A stretch of DNA of 64,000 nucleotides from Rheinheimera riviphila (GTDB taxonomy: Bacteria > Pseudomonadota > Gammaproteobacteria > Enterobacterales > Alteromonadaceae), in the NCBI RefSeq assembly GCF_004005945.1, contig NZ_SACS01000007.1, forward strand, positions 62,001-126,000, read 5' to 3'. The position numbers were made by a program, and so were the translations under genes. The notes below the pieces were generated by a model. It was given only the letters and a program-made list of their open reading frames with translations. It was not told where the DNA came from and searched no databases. Below are positions 47,006 through 56,574 of the stretch, piece after piece. The first letter of the stretch is position 1. The number at the start of each line of letters is the position of its first letter.

Positions 47006-49098
47006 TCTTTTACCGAAGCTGTAGCAAGCGCAACCGGATGGACCAAGCCGCTACCTGCTTGTTGCAATAAGGCCGCAATGACAGCGAGCGTCCAACCGGA
47101 ATCCACCAGATCGTCCACCAGCAACACCGGCGCTGTCGATATATTTGTTTGCACCGCAAAAACACCATCCAGATTTCGACACTGAAAAAAGCGGTTTTGC
47201 TGCAATCGTTGGGGCTGGTTATGCTTCACTTTCGTCACAGCCGCCAAATAAGGTAAACCTAATTGTATCGCCAGCCGCTGCGCAAAATCGGCAACTAGGT
47301 CAGGCTGATGCAACGATGGTACAGCACAAACCCAACCTGGTGCTGGATGGGGTTGCCAGCGTTGCTGGATCATCTCTGCAACTGCTGCAACCAGCTCATC
47401 ACCAAAGCGCCCAGCCTGTTTATGCACGGCCACGGTACGACCCCAACCGGCATCGCCCCAGCGGGATAATACCCGCCCTTCCTGCGCCTGTAACTCTTTC
47501 GGTAAATTGCCACGAAAACCATAAGCGGTAAACGCATTCGCCGCGACCTGAATTTTGGGGGGCAACATCGTTTCTGATTGTCTGAGCAGTACCGCGGCCT
47601 GGTGTACCAATAAAGCATTCAGCTCAGGCGAAACCACAGGCTGGCCCAGGCAGGACGTACATTTGCCGCATGGAGTGGCATCGAGATCATCAAGAGCACG
47701 CCGCAAAAAGGTCATTTTACAGCCAGTCTCAGCCAGATACGCCTGAACTTCGGCCCATTCCTGCTCGCGCTGCCCGATTAAATGGGCGATACGGGCGTGA
47801 TCCATCACATAGGGCACCGGCACCCGACGCCATTGACTATTGAGCTTGATCACGGGCGCTGGATTCTCCACGCTCAACAGTTTCAGCACCTTCTCGATTT
47901 GCCCCTGCCGCAGGTTCGTGCGTTCTTCAATTCCCCGGATTGATAAACCATCAGAGTTTGCCAACACCTGCAAAATTTCATCGACCTGTCCTTGCGCAGG
48001 GAAAGAAGCACCACGAAAAAACTGATGGATGTCTTGATCTTCCACACCCGACATCAATACCCCAATCGCATGGTCGATGCCACGCCCGGCACGACCGACT
48101 TGCTGGTAATACGCCACAATCGAGCCCGGCGCCTGATAATGCAGCACAAAGCTCAGATCAGGTTTGTCATAACCCATGCCTAAGGCCGTTGTCGCGACCA
48201 ACACCTTTAACTGATTGGTTAATAACAATTCTTCAAGGTACTGCCGATAGCTATTGCTGTTGGCAAAGCCAGTGGCCTCGATACTACCATGATAGGCTTT
48301 GGCAACAATGCCATTGGCACACAACCAGTCTGCCACCAGCTCCGCATCCCTGATCGTCAGGGTATAAACAATGCCGGTACCGGGTAAAGTCGGGATCACC
48401 TGCGCCAACCATGCTAGACGCGATGCCTGATCAGGTAACAGCAGTGTTTGTAGTGCCAGACTGTCGCGGATCAACGGCCCACGCTGAATGTAAAGATCAC
48501 CGAGTTGCTGTTGAATATCGGCGACTACCCGGTTATTGGCTGTTGCCGTGGTGCCAAGCACCGGCGTATTGGCCGGCAATTGCCGCAAAATACTAACAAT
48601 ACGCCGATAGTCCGGCCGAAAATCATGGCCCCAATCGGAAATACAATGTGCTTCATCGATCACCATCAAGGCGATGTGGTTCGCCACAGGTTGCAGCACA
48701 GTTTCGGTAAAATTGTCATTGGCTAATCGTTCCGGTGAAATCAGTAGGCAATCAATCTCGTCCGCCAATAGTCGTTGTTTCACTGACTCCCACTCATCAG
48801 TGTTCGACGAATTCATCGTTTCAGCAACAAGACCTAGGCGCTGCGCCGACTCCAACTGATTTCGCATCAGTGCCAACAGTGGCGACACAATAATGGTTGG
48901 GCCAAAACCGCGATCGCGGAAAATTTTGGTGCTGATAAAATACACCGAACTTTTACCCCAACCCGTGCGCTGCACCACCAACAACTTTTGAAGCTGATTC
49001 ACCAAAGCATCAATCGCTTCCCATTGCCCATCCCGAAATTGTGCTGCCGGATTGGCTAAAGCAGTTTGTAATAAGTGTTGTGCCTGTTCGCGGTTCAT
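47002..49098 (-). CDS. RecQ-family helicase with C-terminal phosphoribosyltransferase domain
   Basis: The 698 residues contain an SF2 helicase: Walker A GWGKS at 46-50, DEAH at 148-151 in VIDEAHCISDWGHDFRPDY, GTTATAN, and QVGRAGRG. A RecQ-type zinc cluster follows (CKMTFLRRALDDLDATPCGKCTSC). In place of the usual RQC/HRDC tail is a type I phosphoribosyltransferase-like domain ending with PRPP loop LLVDDLVDSGWT near 658-670. It differs from housekeeping RecQ in layout. It forms an operon with the DprA-like gene downstream. Confidence 0.88.
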   Translation of the reverse strand: MNREQAQHLLQTALANPAAQFRDGQWEAIDALVNQLQKLLVVQRTGWGKSSVYFISTKIFRDRGFGPTIIVSPLLALMRNQLESAQRLGLVAETMNSSNTDEWESVKQRLLADEIDCLLISPERLANDNFTETVLQPVANHIALMVIDEAHCISDWGHDFRPDYRRIVSILRQLPANTPVLGTTATANNRVVADIQQQLGDLYIQRGPLIRDSLALQTLLLPDQASRLAWLAQVIPTLPGTGIVYTLTIRDAELVADWLCANGIVAKAYHGSIEATGFANSNSYRQYLEELLLTNQLKVLVATTALGMGYDKPDLSFVLHYQAPGSIVAYYQQVGRAGRGIDHAIGVLMSGVEDQDIHQFFRGASFPAQGQVDEILQVLANSDGLSIRGIEERTNLRQGQIEKVLKLLSVENPAPVIKLNSQWRRVPVPYVMDHARIAHLIGQREQEWAEVQAYLAETGCKMTFLRRALDDLDATPCGKCTSCLGQPVVSPELNALLVHQAAVLLRQSETMLPPKIQVAANAFTAYGFRGNLPKELQAQEGRVLSRWGDAGWGRTVAVHKQAGRFGDELVAAVAEMIQQRWQPHPAPGWVCAVPSLHQPDLVADFAQRLAIQLGLPYLAAVTKVKHNQPQRLQQNRFFQCRNLDGVFAVQTNISTAPVLLVDDLVDSGWTLAVIAALLQQAGSGLVHPVALATASVKD

Positions 49099-49172
49099 TA
49101 TCGTTCCCTGATCTGATTAGTCGAAGGTGCCGCAACTTGTTTCGCGAAATCAGCATGACTGAATTTAAGCAT

Positions 49173-49212
49173 AAAAAAGCCCAGCCTACCTGATTGGGTA
49201 TAGCCGGGCTTT
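49173..49212 (-). terminator. terminator of glmS
   Basis: On the minus strand AAAGCCCGGC and GCTGGGCTTT pair (one G-U) around a 17-base loop, followed by TTTT. It separates glmS from the recQ-like gene. Confidence 0.75.
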
Positions 49213-49243
49213 CATATATTTCAACCAATAATTAACTTATAAA

Positions 49244-51073
49244 TTACTCAACAGTAACAGACTTGGCCAAATTCCGCGGCTGGTCCACATCAGTACCTTT
49301 AATAATCGCCACGTAGTAACTCAATAACTGCAGCGGGATGGTATAGATAATCGGTGCGATCAGCGGGTGCACGTGTGGTACGTTGACCACGCGCTGGGTG
49401 GCGTCGGACTTGAAGTGAGCATTGGCGTCGGCGAAGACGTACAGGATGCCGCCGCGGGCGCGGACTTCTTCAACGTTCGACTGCAGCTTCTCTAACAGTT
49501 CGTTGTTTGGCGCGACCACGATGATTGGCATTTGCGCGTCAATCAGTGCCAGTGGGCCGTGTTTCAGCTCGCCGGCGGCGTAGGCTTCGGCGTGAATGTA
49601 GGAAATTTCCTTCAGTTTCAGCGCGCCTTCCATGGCGATCGGGTACTGATCGCCACGGCCTAAGAACAGTGAGTTGTGCTTGTCGGCAAATTCTTCCGCC
49701 AGCTTTTCAATGCTGCTGGCCAGTTCCAGCGTTTGCTCTAACTTGGCTGGTAATGAACGCAGCGCTTCAACCATGTCTTTTTGCTGGGCAGCGGTTAAAC
49801 CATTGTATTTACCAATCGCCAGCGTCAACATCGCCAGGCCAACTAACTGCGTGGTGAAAGCTTTGGTCGAAGCCACACCGATTTCAGCGCCGGCGCGGGT
49901 CATAAAGGCTAAATCTGATTCACGCACCAGCGATGAGCCAGCCACGTTACAAATGGTTAAGCTACCGACATAACCGGCTTCTTTGGCCAGACGCAGCGCA
50001 GCCAGCGTATCCGCGGTTTCGCCTGATTGCGAAATGCTGACTAACAGGCTGTTTGGCTGGACAAAAGATTTGCGGTAACGGAATTCAGAAGCGATTTCGA
50101 CGTTACAGGAAATGCCGCCTAACGATTCTAACCAGTAACGCGCGACCATGCCGGAGTGGTAAGAAGTTCCACAAGCGACGATCTGCACGTGTTTAACTTT
50201 TTTGAACAGCTCAGCCGCGCCATTACCAAAGGTTTCGTCCAGCACGGATTCGGCGTTTAAGCGGCCTTCCAGCGTGTTGTTGATGGCAAACGGCTGTTCG
50301 TAGATTTCTTTGAGCATAAAGTGGCGGTACTGGCCTTTGTCACCGGCGTCATAGCTGACGTTCGATTCATGCGCCACGCGCTCGACCGGCGCACCGTTTT
50401 TATCAAAAATACGCACTGTGGTGCGGGTAATTTCCGCCACGTCGCCTTCTTCTAAAAACATAAAACGACGGGTCACCGGCAATAACGCCAACTGATCCGA
50501 AGCAATAAAGTTTTCGCCAATGCCTAAACCAATCACCAGCGGGCTGCCAGAACGCGCCACCACTAACCGGCTTGGATCAGTTTGGTCCATCAGCACAGTG
50601 CCATACGCACCGTTGAATTGTTTCACCGCTTTTTGTACTGCAGATAATAATGACTCAGACGTTTTTAATTCTTCTTCGACTAAATGCGCGATGACTTCAG
50701 TGTCGGTATCGGAATTAAACACATAACCTTTGCCTTTCAACATCTCGCGCAGCGGGCCGTGGTTTTCGATGATACCGTTGTGCACTACAGAGATTTTTTC
50801 AGAAACATGCGGGTGCGCGTTACGCTCAGATGGCTCGCCGTGGGTAGCCCAACGGGTGTGCGCAATACCGGTGCCGCCTGGAGTTGGTGTTAATTTCACC
50901 GCATCAGACAGTTCTTTGACTTTGCCTAAACGGCGCAGACGTTGTAATTCGCCGCTGTTGCTGATCACCGCCACACCGGCCGAATCATAACCACGGTATT
51001 CCAGGCGACGTAAACCTTCAACCAGGATTTCTACCACATCACGTTGCGCTACAGCGCCGACTATTCCACACAT
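49244..51073 (-). CDS. glmS: glutamine-fructose-6-phosphate aminotransferase
   Basis: GlmS makes glucosamine 6-phosphate from fructose 6-phosphate and glutamine, opening the route to UDP-GlcNAc. The 609 residues begin [13 protein letters not shown], so the catalytic Cys1 of the glutaminase domain follows Met removal. [18 protein letters not shown] is the glutaminase block. The two SIS isomerase domains carry [24 protein letters not shown] and [11 protein letters not shown]. The C-terminus LAKSVTVE is canonical. It lies two bases from its DeoR-type regulator. Confidence 0.98.
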   Translation of the reverse strand: MCGIVGAVAQRDVVEILVEGLRRLEYRGYDSAGVAVISNSGELQRLRRLGKVKELSDAVKLTPTPGGTGIAHTRWATHGEPSERNAHPHVSEKISVVHNGIIENHGPLREMLKGKGYVFNSDTDTEVIAHLVEEELKTSESLLSAVQKAVKQFNGAYGTVLMDQTDPSRLVVARSGSPLVIGLGIGENFIASDQLALLPVTRRFMFLEEGDVAEITRTTVRIFDKNGAPVERVAHESNVSYDAGDKGQYRHFMLKEIYEQPFAINNTLEGRLNAESVLDETFGNGAAELFKKVKHVQIVACGTSYHSGMVARYWLESLGGISCNVEIASEFRYRKSFVQPNSLLVSISQSGETADTLAALRLAKEAGYVGSLTICNVAGSSLVRESDLAFMTRAGAEIGVASTKAFTTQLVGLAMLTLAIGKYNGLTAAQQKDMVEALRSLPAKLEQTLELASSIEKLAEEFADKHNSLFLGRGDQYPIAMEGALKLKEISYIHAEAYAAGELKHGPLALIDAQMPIIVVAPNNELLEKLQSNVEEVRARGGILYVFADANAHFKSDATQRVVNVPHVHPLIAPIIYTIPLQLLSYYVAIIKGTDVDQPRNLAKSVTVE

Positions 51074-51075
51074 AT

Positions 51076-51867
51076 TTACTCCGGTTTATCGGTATTGGGT
51101 TGGACAGGGGCACAAATCACTTTGACCCCCTGCTGTTCTATTTGCCGTTTTGCCGTGTCGGGTAACTTATCGTCTGTTACCAGGATTTTAATCGACGTCC
51201 ACGGCAGTTCTAAATTATGGATTTTGCGGCCGATTTTATCGGATTCAACCATCACCACCACTTCGCGTGCCACTTCAGCCATCACCCGGCTTAAGCTGGT
51301 CAGTTCGTTAAAAGTGGTGGTGCCGCGTTGTAAATCGATGCCATCGGCGCCGATAAACAGTTGGTCAAAATCATAGGCGCGTAATACTTGTTCCGCCAGC
51401 TGGCCCTGAAAGGACTCAGACTGGGCGTCCCAGCTACCGCCGGTCATGAGTAATTTGGGTTCGTGCTCGAGTTCACGCAGGCTGTTGGCGATAAACAGTG
51501 AGTTGGTCATCACCACCAAACCTTGTTTGTTTGAGAGCTCTGGCAATAACGCCGCTGTGGTGCTGCCGCTGTCGATAATAATGCGGTAGTGATCACGGAT
51601 TAAGCTGGCCGCCACTTTGGCAAGTGCCTGTTTTCTCGCTGAAATTCGTTCAACCACGGCTTCGGTCATCAGCTCTTGCGGCAATGACACCGCACCGCCG
51701 TATTTGCGCAACAACAAACCGGTGTGCTCCAGCGCGGTCAAATCTTTGCGAATGGTCACTTCAGAGGTCGCAAACTGCATCGCAAGCTCGTCGACACTCA
51801 CTTCCCCTTGTTGGGTCAGTAATTCGACAATAGCGCGACGACGTTGTTGGGTGTTGCGTTTGTTCAT
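51076..51867 (-). CDS. DeoR-family transcriptional regulator of glmS
   Basis: The 263 residues have an N-terminal DeoR winged helix ([21 protein letters not shown] and [13 protein letters not shown] near 45) and a sugar-phosphate-isomerase-like C-terminal domain ([24 protein letters not shown]). DeoR proteins sense phosphosugars. The position directly upstream of glmS, with two bases between, suggests co-transcription and control of glucosamine 6-phosphate synthesis. Three evenly spaced sites at 51903-51952 are the likely operators. Confidence 0.92.
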   Translation of the reverse strand: MNKRNTQQRRRAIVELLTQQGEVSVDELAMQFATSEVTIRKDLTALEHTGLLLRKYGGAVSLPQELMTEAVVERISARKQALAKVAASLIRDHYRIIIDSGSTTAALLPELSNKQGLVVMTNSLFIANSLRELEHEPKLLMTGGSWDAQSESFQGQLAEQVLRAYDFDQLFIGADGIDLQRGTTTFNELTSLSRVMAEVAREVVVMVESDKIGRKIHNLELPWTSIKILVTDDKLPDTAKRQIEQQGVKVICAPVQPNTDKPE

Positions 51868-51902
51868 GCTATCCGCTTAGTGATTTGAATCTGATGTTTC
51901 GA

Positions 51903-51952
51903 TTCGAAAGATATTCAATCATTTCGAAAGTCATTTTAGACACTCGAAAGAT
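51903..51952. promoter_or_regulatory. three direct TCGAAAG operator repeats, 20-bp period
   Basis: TTCGAAAGAT (51903), TTCGAAAGTC (51923) and CTCGAAAGAT (51943) are spaced exactly 20 bp apart, about two helical turns, so they face the same side of the DNA. The TCGAAA core resembles operators of DeoR/GlpR-type regulators. They lie 36 bases before the regulator's start codon. Confidence 0.65.
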
Positions 51953-52022
51953 AATTGCAATCAAAATATCTGGTTTAACACACCAGATTTGGGATAAAAA
52001 ATCACCAGTGCTTACAACGCCG

Positions 52023-55000
52023 TTAATCGGGCCGGCGCAACTGTGGCAATAAAATCCGGTAATACAAACCCTGGCCTAGTTCGCTGCTGGCATAAATGCT
52101 GCCATTGAGCTGCGCTGTCACCAGATTGTAGACAATATGCGCGCCTAAACCGCTGTTGCCTTCACTGCGTTTGGTGGTGAAAAACGGGTCGAATAACCGT
52201 TTGAGCGTATCGGCGCTCATGCCACAGCCGTTGTCGCGGTATTCCAGCTGAATATGCGCCGGCGTTTTTTGTACTTTGAGCTCAATCAGCGGTGGCACGC
52301 GCATCTCCGCGGTAAAACCGTGTTGCAGCGAATTCATCACCAAATGGGTCAGTAACTGCGCCAGCGAGCCGGCATCGGCATATAACGTAATGCCAGGATC
52401 TGATGACAGTTGCAGCTGACATTGCCGCCGGTTCAGCTCCGGCTGTAGCGATCGGATCACTTCTTTTAAGTACTCCGCCACATCAAATTCACGCAGACTA
52501 ATCGCCGACTTATCCACCGCCACCTGCTTAAAGCTATTGATCAACGCCGCCGCCCGTTCGGTGTTTTGCGTTAGCATCAAGGCTGCGGTATTGGCGGTTT
52601 CCAGGAAGCGCTCGAACTCCGGCACCAGTAATTTGCGCTGCTGATGCGCCAAAGTGATAGCCGCCAGCTCAAGCTGCAAATGGCTGGCCGCCGTGACACA
52701 AATACCCAGCGGCGTATTTACTTCATGCGCCACACCGGCCACTAAACCACCCAACGACGCCATTTTTTCCTGCATCACCAACTGTTGCTGCGTTTGTTGT
52801 AGCCGCGCGACGATTTGTGCATTGGCCACAGCAATGGCGATATTGCTGGCCAGCGTTCGTACCAGATTGGTCTGCTGTGGTGCAAAAGCTTCTATTCTTG
52901 GGCTTTGCAGACTTAAACAACCGATCTGTTCACCATCCACCCCCAACGGGAAATACAACACCGATTGCATCGGCGCGCCGTTAATTGGCGGTGGAATTTC
53001 TGGTAAATACTGCAAAAACTGGTCACGTTGCTGAATGTTAATTTCGCGCTGCTGATTAAAGCTAACCGAGGCCAGATTCACCTCCGGCTGCAGTTTCAGC
53101 TCAAAAGGTTCCATCAAGCGGCCATTTTCCAGCCAATGACTGAATTCCAGGCTCTGAGTGTCCGGGCGGAAAATACCAATAGCGAGCACGTGCACGTCCA
53201 TGATTTCATTCAGGCTTTTATGGCACAAAAACAGAATTTCCTGCAGATCTAACGACGCAGTGATTTGTTTGGCCAACATCTGCAGCAAGGTCATATCGCG
53301 GTAGGATTCCGCCAGCGCCTGATTCTGGGTTTGCAGCTCAGCAGTGCGGCGGCTGACCACTTGCTCCAGCCAGTTACGGGTTTGCCGTTCATTGCGCAGC
53401 CGAAAGCGCAGGAACGCCCAAATCGCGCCAAAGGTCAGCAACGCAGCGGCGATTTTTGCCCACCAGGTTAACCACCAGGGCGGCAGAATTTTAACCAGCA
53501 CCCGGGTCGCACCATCGGCTGGCCAGCTTTGCCCTGGCCTGCGCGCCATCACTTCAAACTGATAATCGCCCGGCGCTAAGCGGGTGTAAGTGGCCTGACG
53601 GCTGCTGGCATCGGTTTCAATCCAGTCGCGGTCAAAACCCGACAGCCGGTAACGATAGCGGGTCTGTCCTGGCTGCACAAAATCCAATGCCGAAAACTGC
53701 AGCGTAAACATGTCCTGTTCGTAGTTCAGTCGCACTTCGCTGGCATAACCAATCGCCCGTTGTAAGACACTTTTTTTATCCTGCGCCGGCCGGACTCTTT
53801 TGTTAAACACATTAAAACCAGTCAGCCGCACGACTAAGGGCTCCGGCTGCTGCAAAAATTTAGCCGGGTAGTAATAATCCAGTCCCTGATTGCCGCCGCG
53901 CAGATGCTGGCCATCCTGATTGACCAGCCATGAACCAATCCAGGTGGTCACCTGAAAACCATGGGCTTCGTTAAACTGGACTAAATCCTGATTCTGCAGC
54001 TGAGTGCGGTACAACCATAAAAAATTCGGTGCTTTACGCAGATAAATATCCGCATCGTCGCTGCCGACATAGGCTTTAAAACCTTCGATTTTCTTTGCAT
54101 CGTCTTTGCTACGCAGCAGCCGATGATTGACGTTGCCAGCCCGGATCCACAGCTCACCACCTTCGGGATAAATCAGCTGAATGCCATTAAAACGCAGGCC
54201 TGCCGCGCTTTGCGTGCCTTCGCGCCAGCTTTGCACTTTCCCGCTTGGCAACGCCAGCCTGGAAAGGCCTTGATCGGCATACCCAATCCATAAATCGTGA
54301 TGCTCGTCAGCCCGCATGGTGCTAATGGTGTCACTGGCAAGGCCGGTATCGGAGGCGAGATCCTGGCGGAATTGTTGTTTGGTGCTGCCATCTAGCAAAA
54401 ACAAACCTTCGCCACGGGTACCAACCCAAAACCGGTTGAGCGTATCCTGATACAATACGCCGATATGCGGCTGCACTTCGGCGTCAGTCAGCGGATAAAG
54501 TTGCCACAGACCGGTGCGCTGATTGAGCTGAAATAAACCGGAATCGGTACCAATCCACACCACCCCAAGATGATCCTGCAACACCTGGCGCACCAGCGTT
54601 GGCATTTTTTCTTGTGGTTTTTCCAGCCGGATTGGCCAGCGTTTGACGGTCGCCGTAGTTAAATCAGCTTCGGCGACACCGGCATCGCGGTTGGCGAGCC
54701 AATAGGTTTGACCGGATTTAAGCGACATACCAAAGACATCGTTGTGCGCCAACAACGCCGGGTTGTTTGGATCTACCGGCAAATTCCGCACTTTTTGCGC
54801 GATGGCCGACAAGCCGTAAATACCGGCCGGGCTTTTCATCCACAAGGTTTGCTGGTTATCCAGCCATAATCCGGTCAGGTTGTTGCTCTGAATTTGATGC
54901 GCGACAATCGGATTGGCACGAAACTGTTGCCAGGGTTGATCCGGTGCAGGCAAATACCACAAGCCCTGGTCATAACTGCTCACCCACAAACCGCCATCCT

Positions 55001-55958
55001 GGCCAAACCATAAATCCGTCAGCAGACCACTTTTCAAAAGTTCCGGTTGTTGTGCGACCAGTTGCAATTTCTGACTACTTTGCAAATACCGCAATAAACC
55101 ACCACCATAGCTGGTCAGCCAGACCTGGCCGGTTGCATCCATCTTGATGGTGGTCACTGCCGCTACTTTTAAGGCTGAATTGTCGACACTGAATAACTGT
55201 TTATCCAGCCGCTGTGGATGCCAGCGCAAAGCGCCGCCTTTATTCTGGCCCCGATTACGCAGTGGCGCGCTGCCGGTGCCGATCCACAAATAACCTTCAT
55301 CATCAAGTAATAAACTATTGATAAACAACCCATCAATTTCGCGGGACGCCGCTGGCAGTTGCACCAGTTCCAGCTGCTGATTTTCGGCATGCCAGCGATA
55401 TAGACCGGCACCAAAGGTGCCAACCCAGATCTGTAGATTTTTATCCTGATACAAAGCGCTAATTTCGACCTGCTGTACGATGCCTTGTGATCGCGGAATG
55501 GCGACCCGGCTGAAACGCTCGGTGGCCGGATCAAACAAATTCAGTCCGCCGTAGCGGGTGCCCACCCACAGCTGACCACGGCGATCCAACATTAAGGTCG
55601 AAATCCAGTCTGAGGATAAACTGCTGGCATCGGTCGGATCGGCGCGAAAACTCTCCACCACCTGACCGTCATACCGATACAGACCATGCTGAGTACCAAT
55701 CCACAAAAATCCTTGTGCATCCTGCACCAAAGCAGTGGCCTGGGATAAAAACGGGTGTTGCCGTCCAAGTTGCATAAAACGGCTGTAAACTTCCACCGAA
55801 GTGGCGGTGGTGGGAGTGACACTCTGGAGGGAGGAAGTGGCAGAACTGTCCGGCAACGGCAAATGATGGGGGGATGCGGCAAAGACCAGCATGGGCGCCA
55901 ACAACGACATCATCAACCAGCAGCGCAACAACCACCCAGGTTCCCACAGCATCAGCAT
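52023..55958 (-). CDS. large beta-propeller (Y_Y_Y) sensor histidine kinase
   Basis: The 1311 residues start with a signal-type helix, then two periplasmic seven-bladed propellers of the two-component-propeller kind (repeats such as DAQGFLWIGTQHGLYRYD and GQLWVGTRYGGLNLFD; about 70-700). A Y_Y_Y domain (RYRYRLSGFDRDWIET) is followed by a membrane helix (about 835-855), a GAF-like domain and a kinase core with VAHEVNTPLG (His near 1077), NSLQHGF, DNGCGMS and NSGLGAHIVYNLV. No receiver domain is seen. Such sensors often monitor polysaccharide breakdown or envelope state. Confidence 0.92.
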   Translation of the reverse strand: MLMLWEPGWLLRCWLMMSLLAPMLVFAASPHHLPLPDSSATSSLQSVTPTTATSVEVYSRFMQLGRQHPFLSQATALVQDAQGFLWIGTQHGLYRYDGQVVESFRADPTDASSLSSDWISTLMLDRRGQLWVGTRYGGLNLFDPATERFSRVAIPRSQGIVQQVEISALYQDKNLQIWVGTFGAGLYRWHAENQQLELVQLPAASREIDGLFINSLLLDDEGYLWIGTGSAPLRNRGQNKGGALRWHPQRLDKQLFSVDNSALKVAAVTTIKMDATGQVWLTSYGGGLLRYLQSSQKLQLVAQQPELLKSGLLTDLWFGQDGGLWVSSYDQGLWYLPAPDQPWQQFRANPIVAHQIQSNNLTGLWLDNQQTLWMKSPAGIYGLSAIAQKVRNLPVDPNNPALLAHNDVFGMSLKSGQTYWLANRDAGVAEADLTTATVKRWPIRLEKPQEKMPTLVRQVLQDHLGVVWIGTDSGLFQLNQRTGLWQLYPLTDAEVQPHIGVLYQDTLNRFWVGTRGEGLFLLDGSTKQQFRQDLASDTGLASDTISTMRADEHHDLWIGYADQGLSRLALPSGKVQSWREGTQSAAGLRFNGIQLIYPEGGELWIRAGNVNHRLLRSKDDAKKIEGFKAYVGSDDADIYLRKAPNFLWLYRTQLQNQDLVQFNEAHGFQVTTWIGSWLVNQDGQHLRGGNQGLDYYYPAKFLQQPEPLVVRLTGFNVFNKRVRPAQDKKSVLQRAIGYASEVRLNYEQDMFTLQFSALDFVQPGQTRYRYRLSGFDRDWIETDASSRQATYTRLAPGDYQFEVMARRPGQSWPADGATRVLVKILPPWWLTWWAKIAAALLTFGAIWAFLRFRLRNERQTRNWLEQVVSRRTAELQTQNQALAESYRDMTLLQMLAKQITASLDLQEILFLCHKSLNEIMDVHVLAIGIFRPDTQSLEFSHWLENGRLMEPFELKLQPEVNLASVSFNQQREINIQQRDQFLQYLPEIPPPINGAPMQSVLYFPLGVDGEQIGCLSLQSPRIEAFAPQQTNLVRTLASNIAIAVANAQIVARLQQTQQQLVMQEKMASLGGLVAGVAHEVNTPLGICVTAASHLQLELAAITLAHQQRKLLVPEFERFLETANTAALMLTQNTERAAALINSFKQVAVDKSAISLREFDVAEYLKEVIRSLQPELNRRQCQLQLSSDPGITLYADAGSLAQLLTHLVMNSLQHGFTAEMRVPPLIELKVQKTPAHIQLEYRDNGCGMSADTLKRLFDPFFTTKRSEGNSGLGAHIVYNLVTAQLNGSIYASSELGQGLYYRILLPQLRRPD

Positions 55959-56022
55959 TTTTTCCGGTCAGGCGAGTTTAAGGCCTAGTATTGATGCTTT
56001 TTGACAACGCTGCAATAGCTGT

Positions 56023-56214
56023 TCAGTAACTGGCACGCCACTGGTAAAAGCCACAACACAATAGTAACAAAACCAGCAAGATGGCCAACAAGCAGACCCG
56101 CCTGTCCAGTGACTGATATATCCAGTAATCAATCACTACCAACAGCCCGGCGGGTAACAACATCCAGCCTAATTGCAACCACATTAACAGCAGCGGATTG
56201 GTTGAATTGAACAT
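56023..56214 (-). CDS. small inner-membrane protein of unknown function
   Basis: The 63 residues are almost entirely hydrophobic, with two membrane helices (about 8-28 and 38-56; CLLAILLVLLLLCCG). GGGAG lies eight bases before ATG 56214; a longer frame to 56301 lacks a ribosome site. The Fur box at 56306 is about 90 bases upstream on this strand, so iron control is possible. No family was recognised. Confidence 0.6.
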   Translation of the reverse strand: MFNSTNPLLLMWLQLGWMLLPAGLLVVIDYWIYQSLDRRVCLLAILLVLLLLCCGFYQWRASY

Positions 56215-56305
56215 GACACAACTCCCTGTTTTACCGACAACCCACACCTGCGCAGCCTGGTTGCTGCCTGATGGCGACCCTGTTGTCGTTAAAAACAGCA
56301 TATTT

Positions 56306-56320
56306 TAAATGAGAATCATT
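56306..56320. promoter_or_regulatory. Fur box
   Basis: AAATGAGAATCATTT is a perfect inverted repeat (AAATGA-N3-TCATTT) matching the core of the Fur consensus in 10 of 11 central positions. Its right end overlaps the -35 hexamer of a plus-strand promoter, the classic geometry for iron-dependent repression. Confidence 0.8.
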
Positions 56321-56348
56321 TGCAATACGGATTTAGTGCTTGTATAGT
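56320..56348 (+). promoter_or_regulatory. sigma-70 promoter under the Fur box
   Basis: TTGCAA (-35, 56320-56325), a 17-base spacer and TATAGT (-10, 56343-56348) form a good promoter. The expected start is about 56355. Confidence 0.75.
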
Positions 56349-56357
56349 GTTTTGGTC

Positions 56358-56453
56358 ATGGAGACAAACTGTACTTGCACGGTTTGCGGAAGGATCCGAA
56401 ATCCACGGTGTTTGCACCCTAAATCATTGAAGTTGCAGCTCAGCCACGGTTGA
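56358..56453 (+). CDS. tiny Cys-rich ORF (31 residues)
   Basis: ATG 56358 is only about three bases from the predicted transcription start, so the mRNA would be leaderless. The peptide begins METNCTCTVCGRI and has Cys at 5, 7, 10 and 18, a spacing that could bind a metal. The last ~13 codons come from an ERIC-like remnant. No family was recognised and no ribosome site exists, so coding status is uncertain. Confidence 0.35.
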   Translation: METNCTCTVCGRIRNPRCLHPKSLKLQLSHG

Positions 56454-56488
56454 ACCGCAATGAAGCTCAGCTTCAGGGATGACGGGTT
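56416..56488. repeat. ERIC-like element with deleted centre
   Basis: ACCCTAAATCATTGAAGTTG on the left and CTTCAGGGATGACGGGT on the right match the two ends of the complete ERIC-like copies, but the central GTGACTGGGG block is missing. It lies inside the candidate small RNA. Confidence 0.6.
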
Positions 56489-56505
56489 ATGCGTTTCTGC
56501 AGTTT

Positions 56506-56536
56506 GGGAGTAGCCTGATACTACTCCCTTTTTTTT
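56506..56536 (+). terminator. strong rho-independent terminator
   Basis: GGGAGTAG and CTACTCCC form a perfect 8-bp stem with loop CCTGATA, followed by eight T. It ends the Fur-controlled unit. Confidence 0.92.
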
Positions 56537-56574
56537 GCCCCTCAGCCTTGAAGTGGCTCAAGCTGCTTAAAGAC

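Larger units (their letters stand above)
56355..56536 (+). ncRNA. candidate Fur-regulated small RNA or mini-mRNA
   Basis: A Fur-controlled promoter upstream and a strong intrinsic terminator at 56506-56536 bound a transcript of about 180 nt. The interior holds a 31-codon Cys-rich ORF at the very 5' end and an ERIC-like remnant. It may work as an RNA (RyhB-like in logic, not in sequence), as a leaderless mRNA, or both. Confidence 0.5.
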
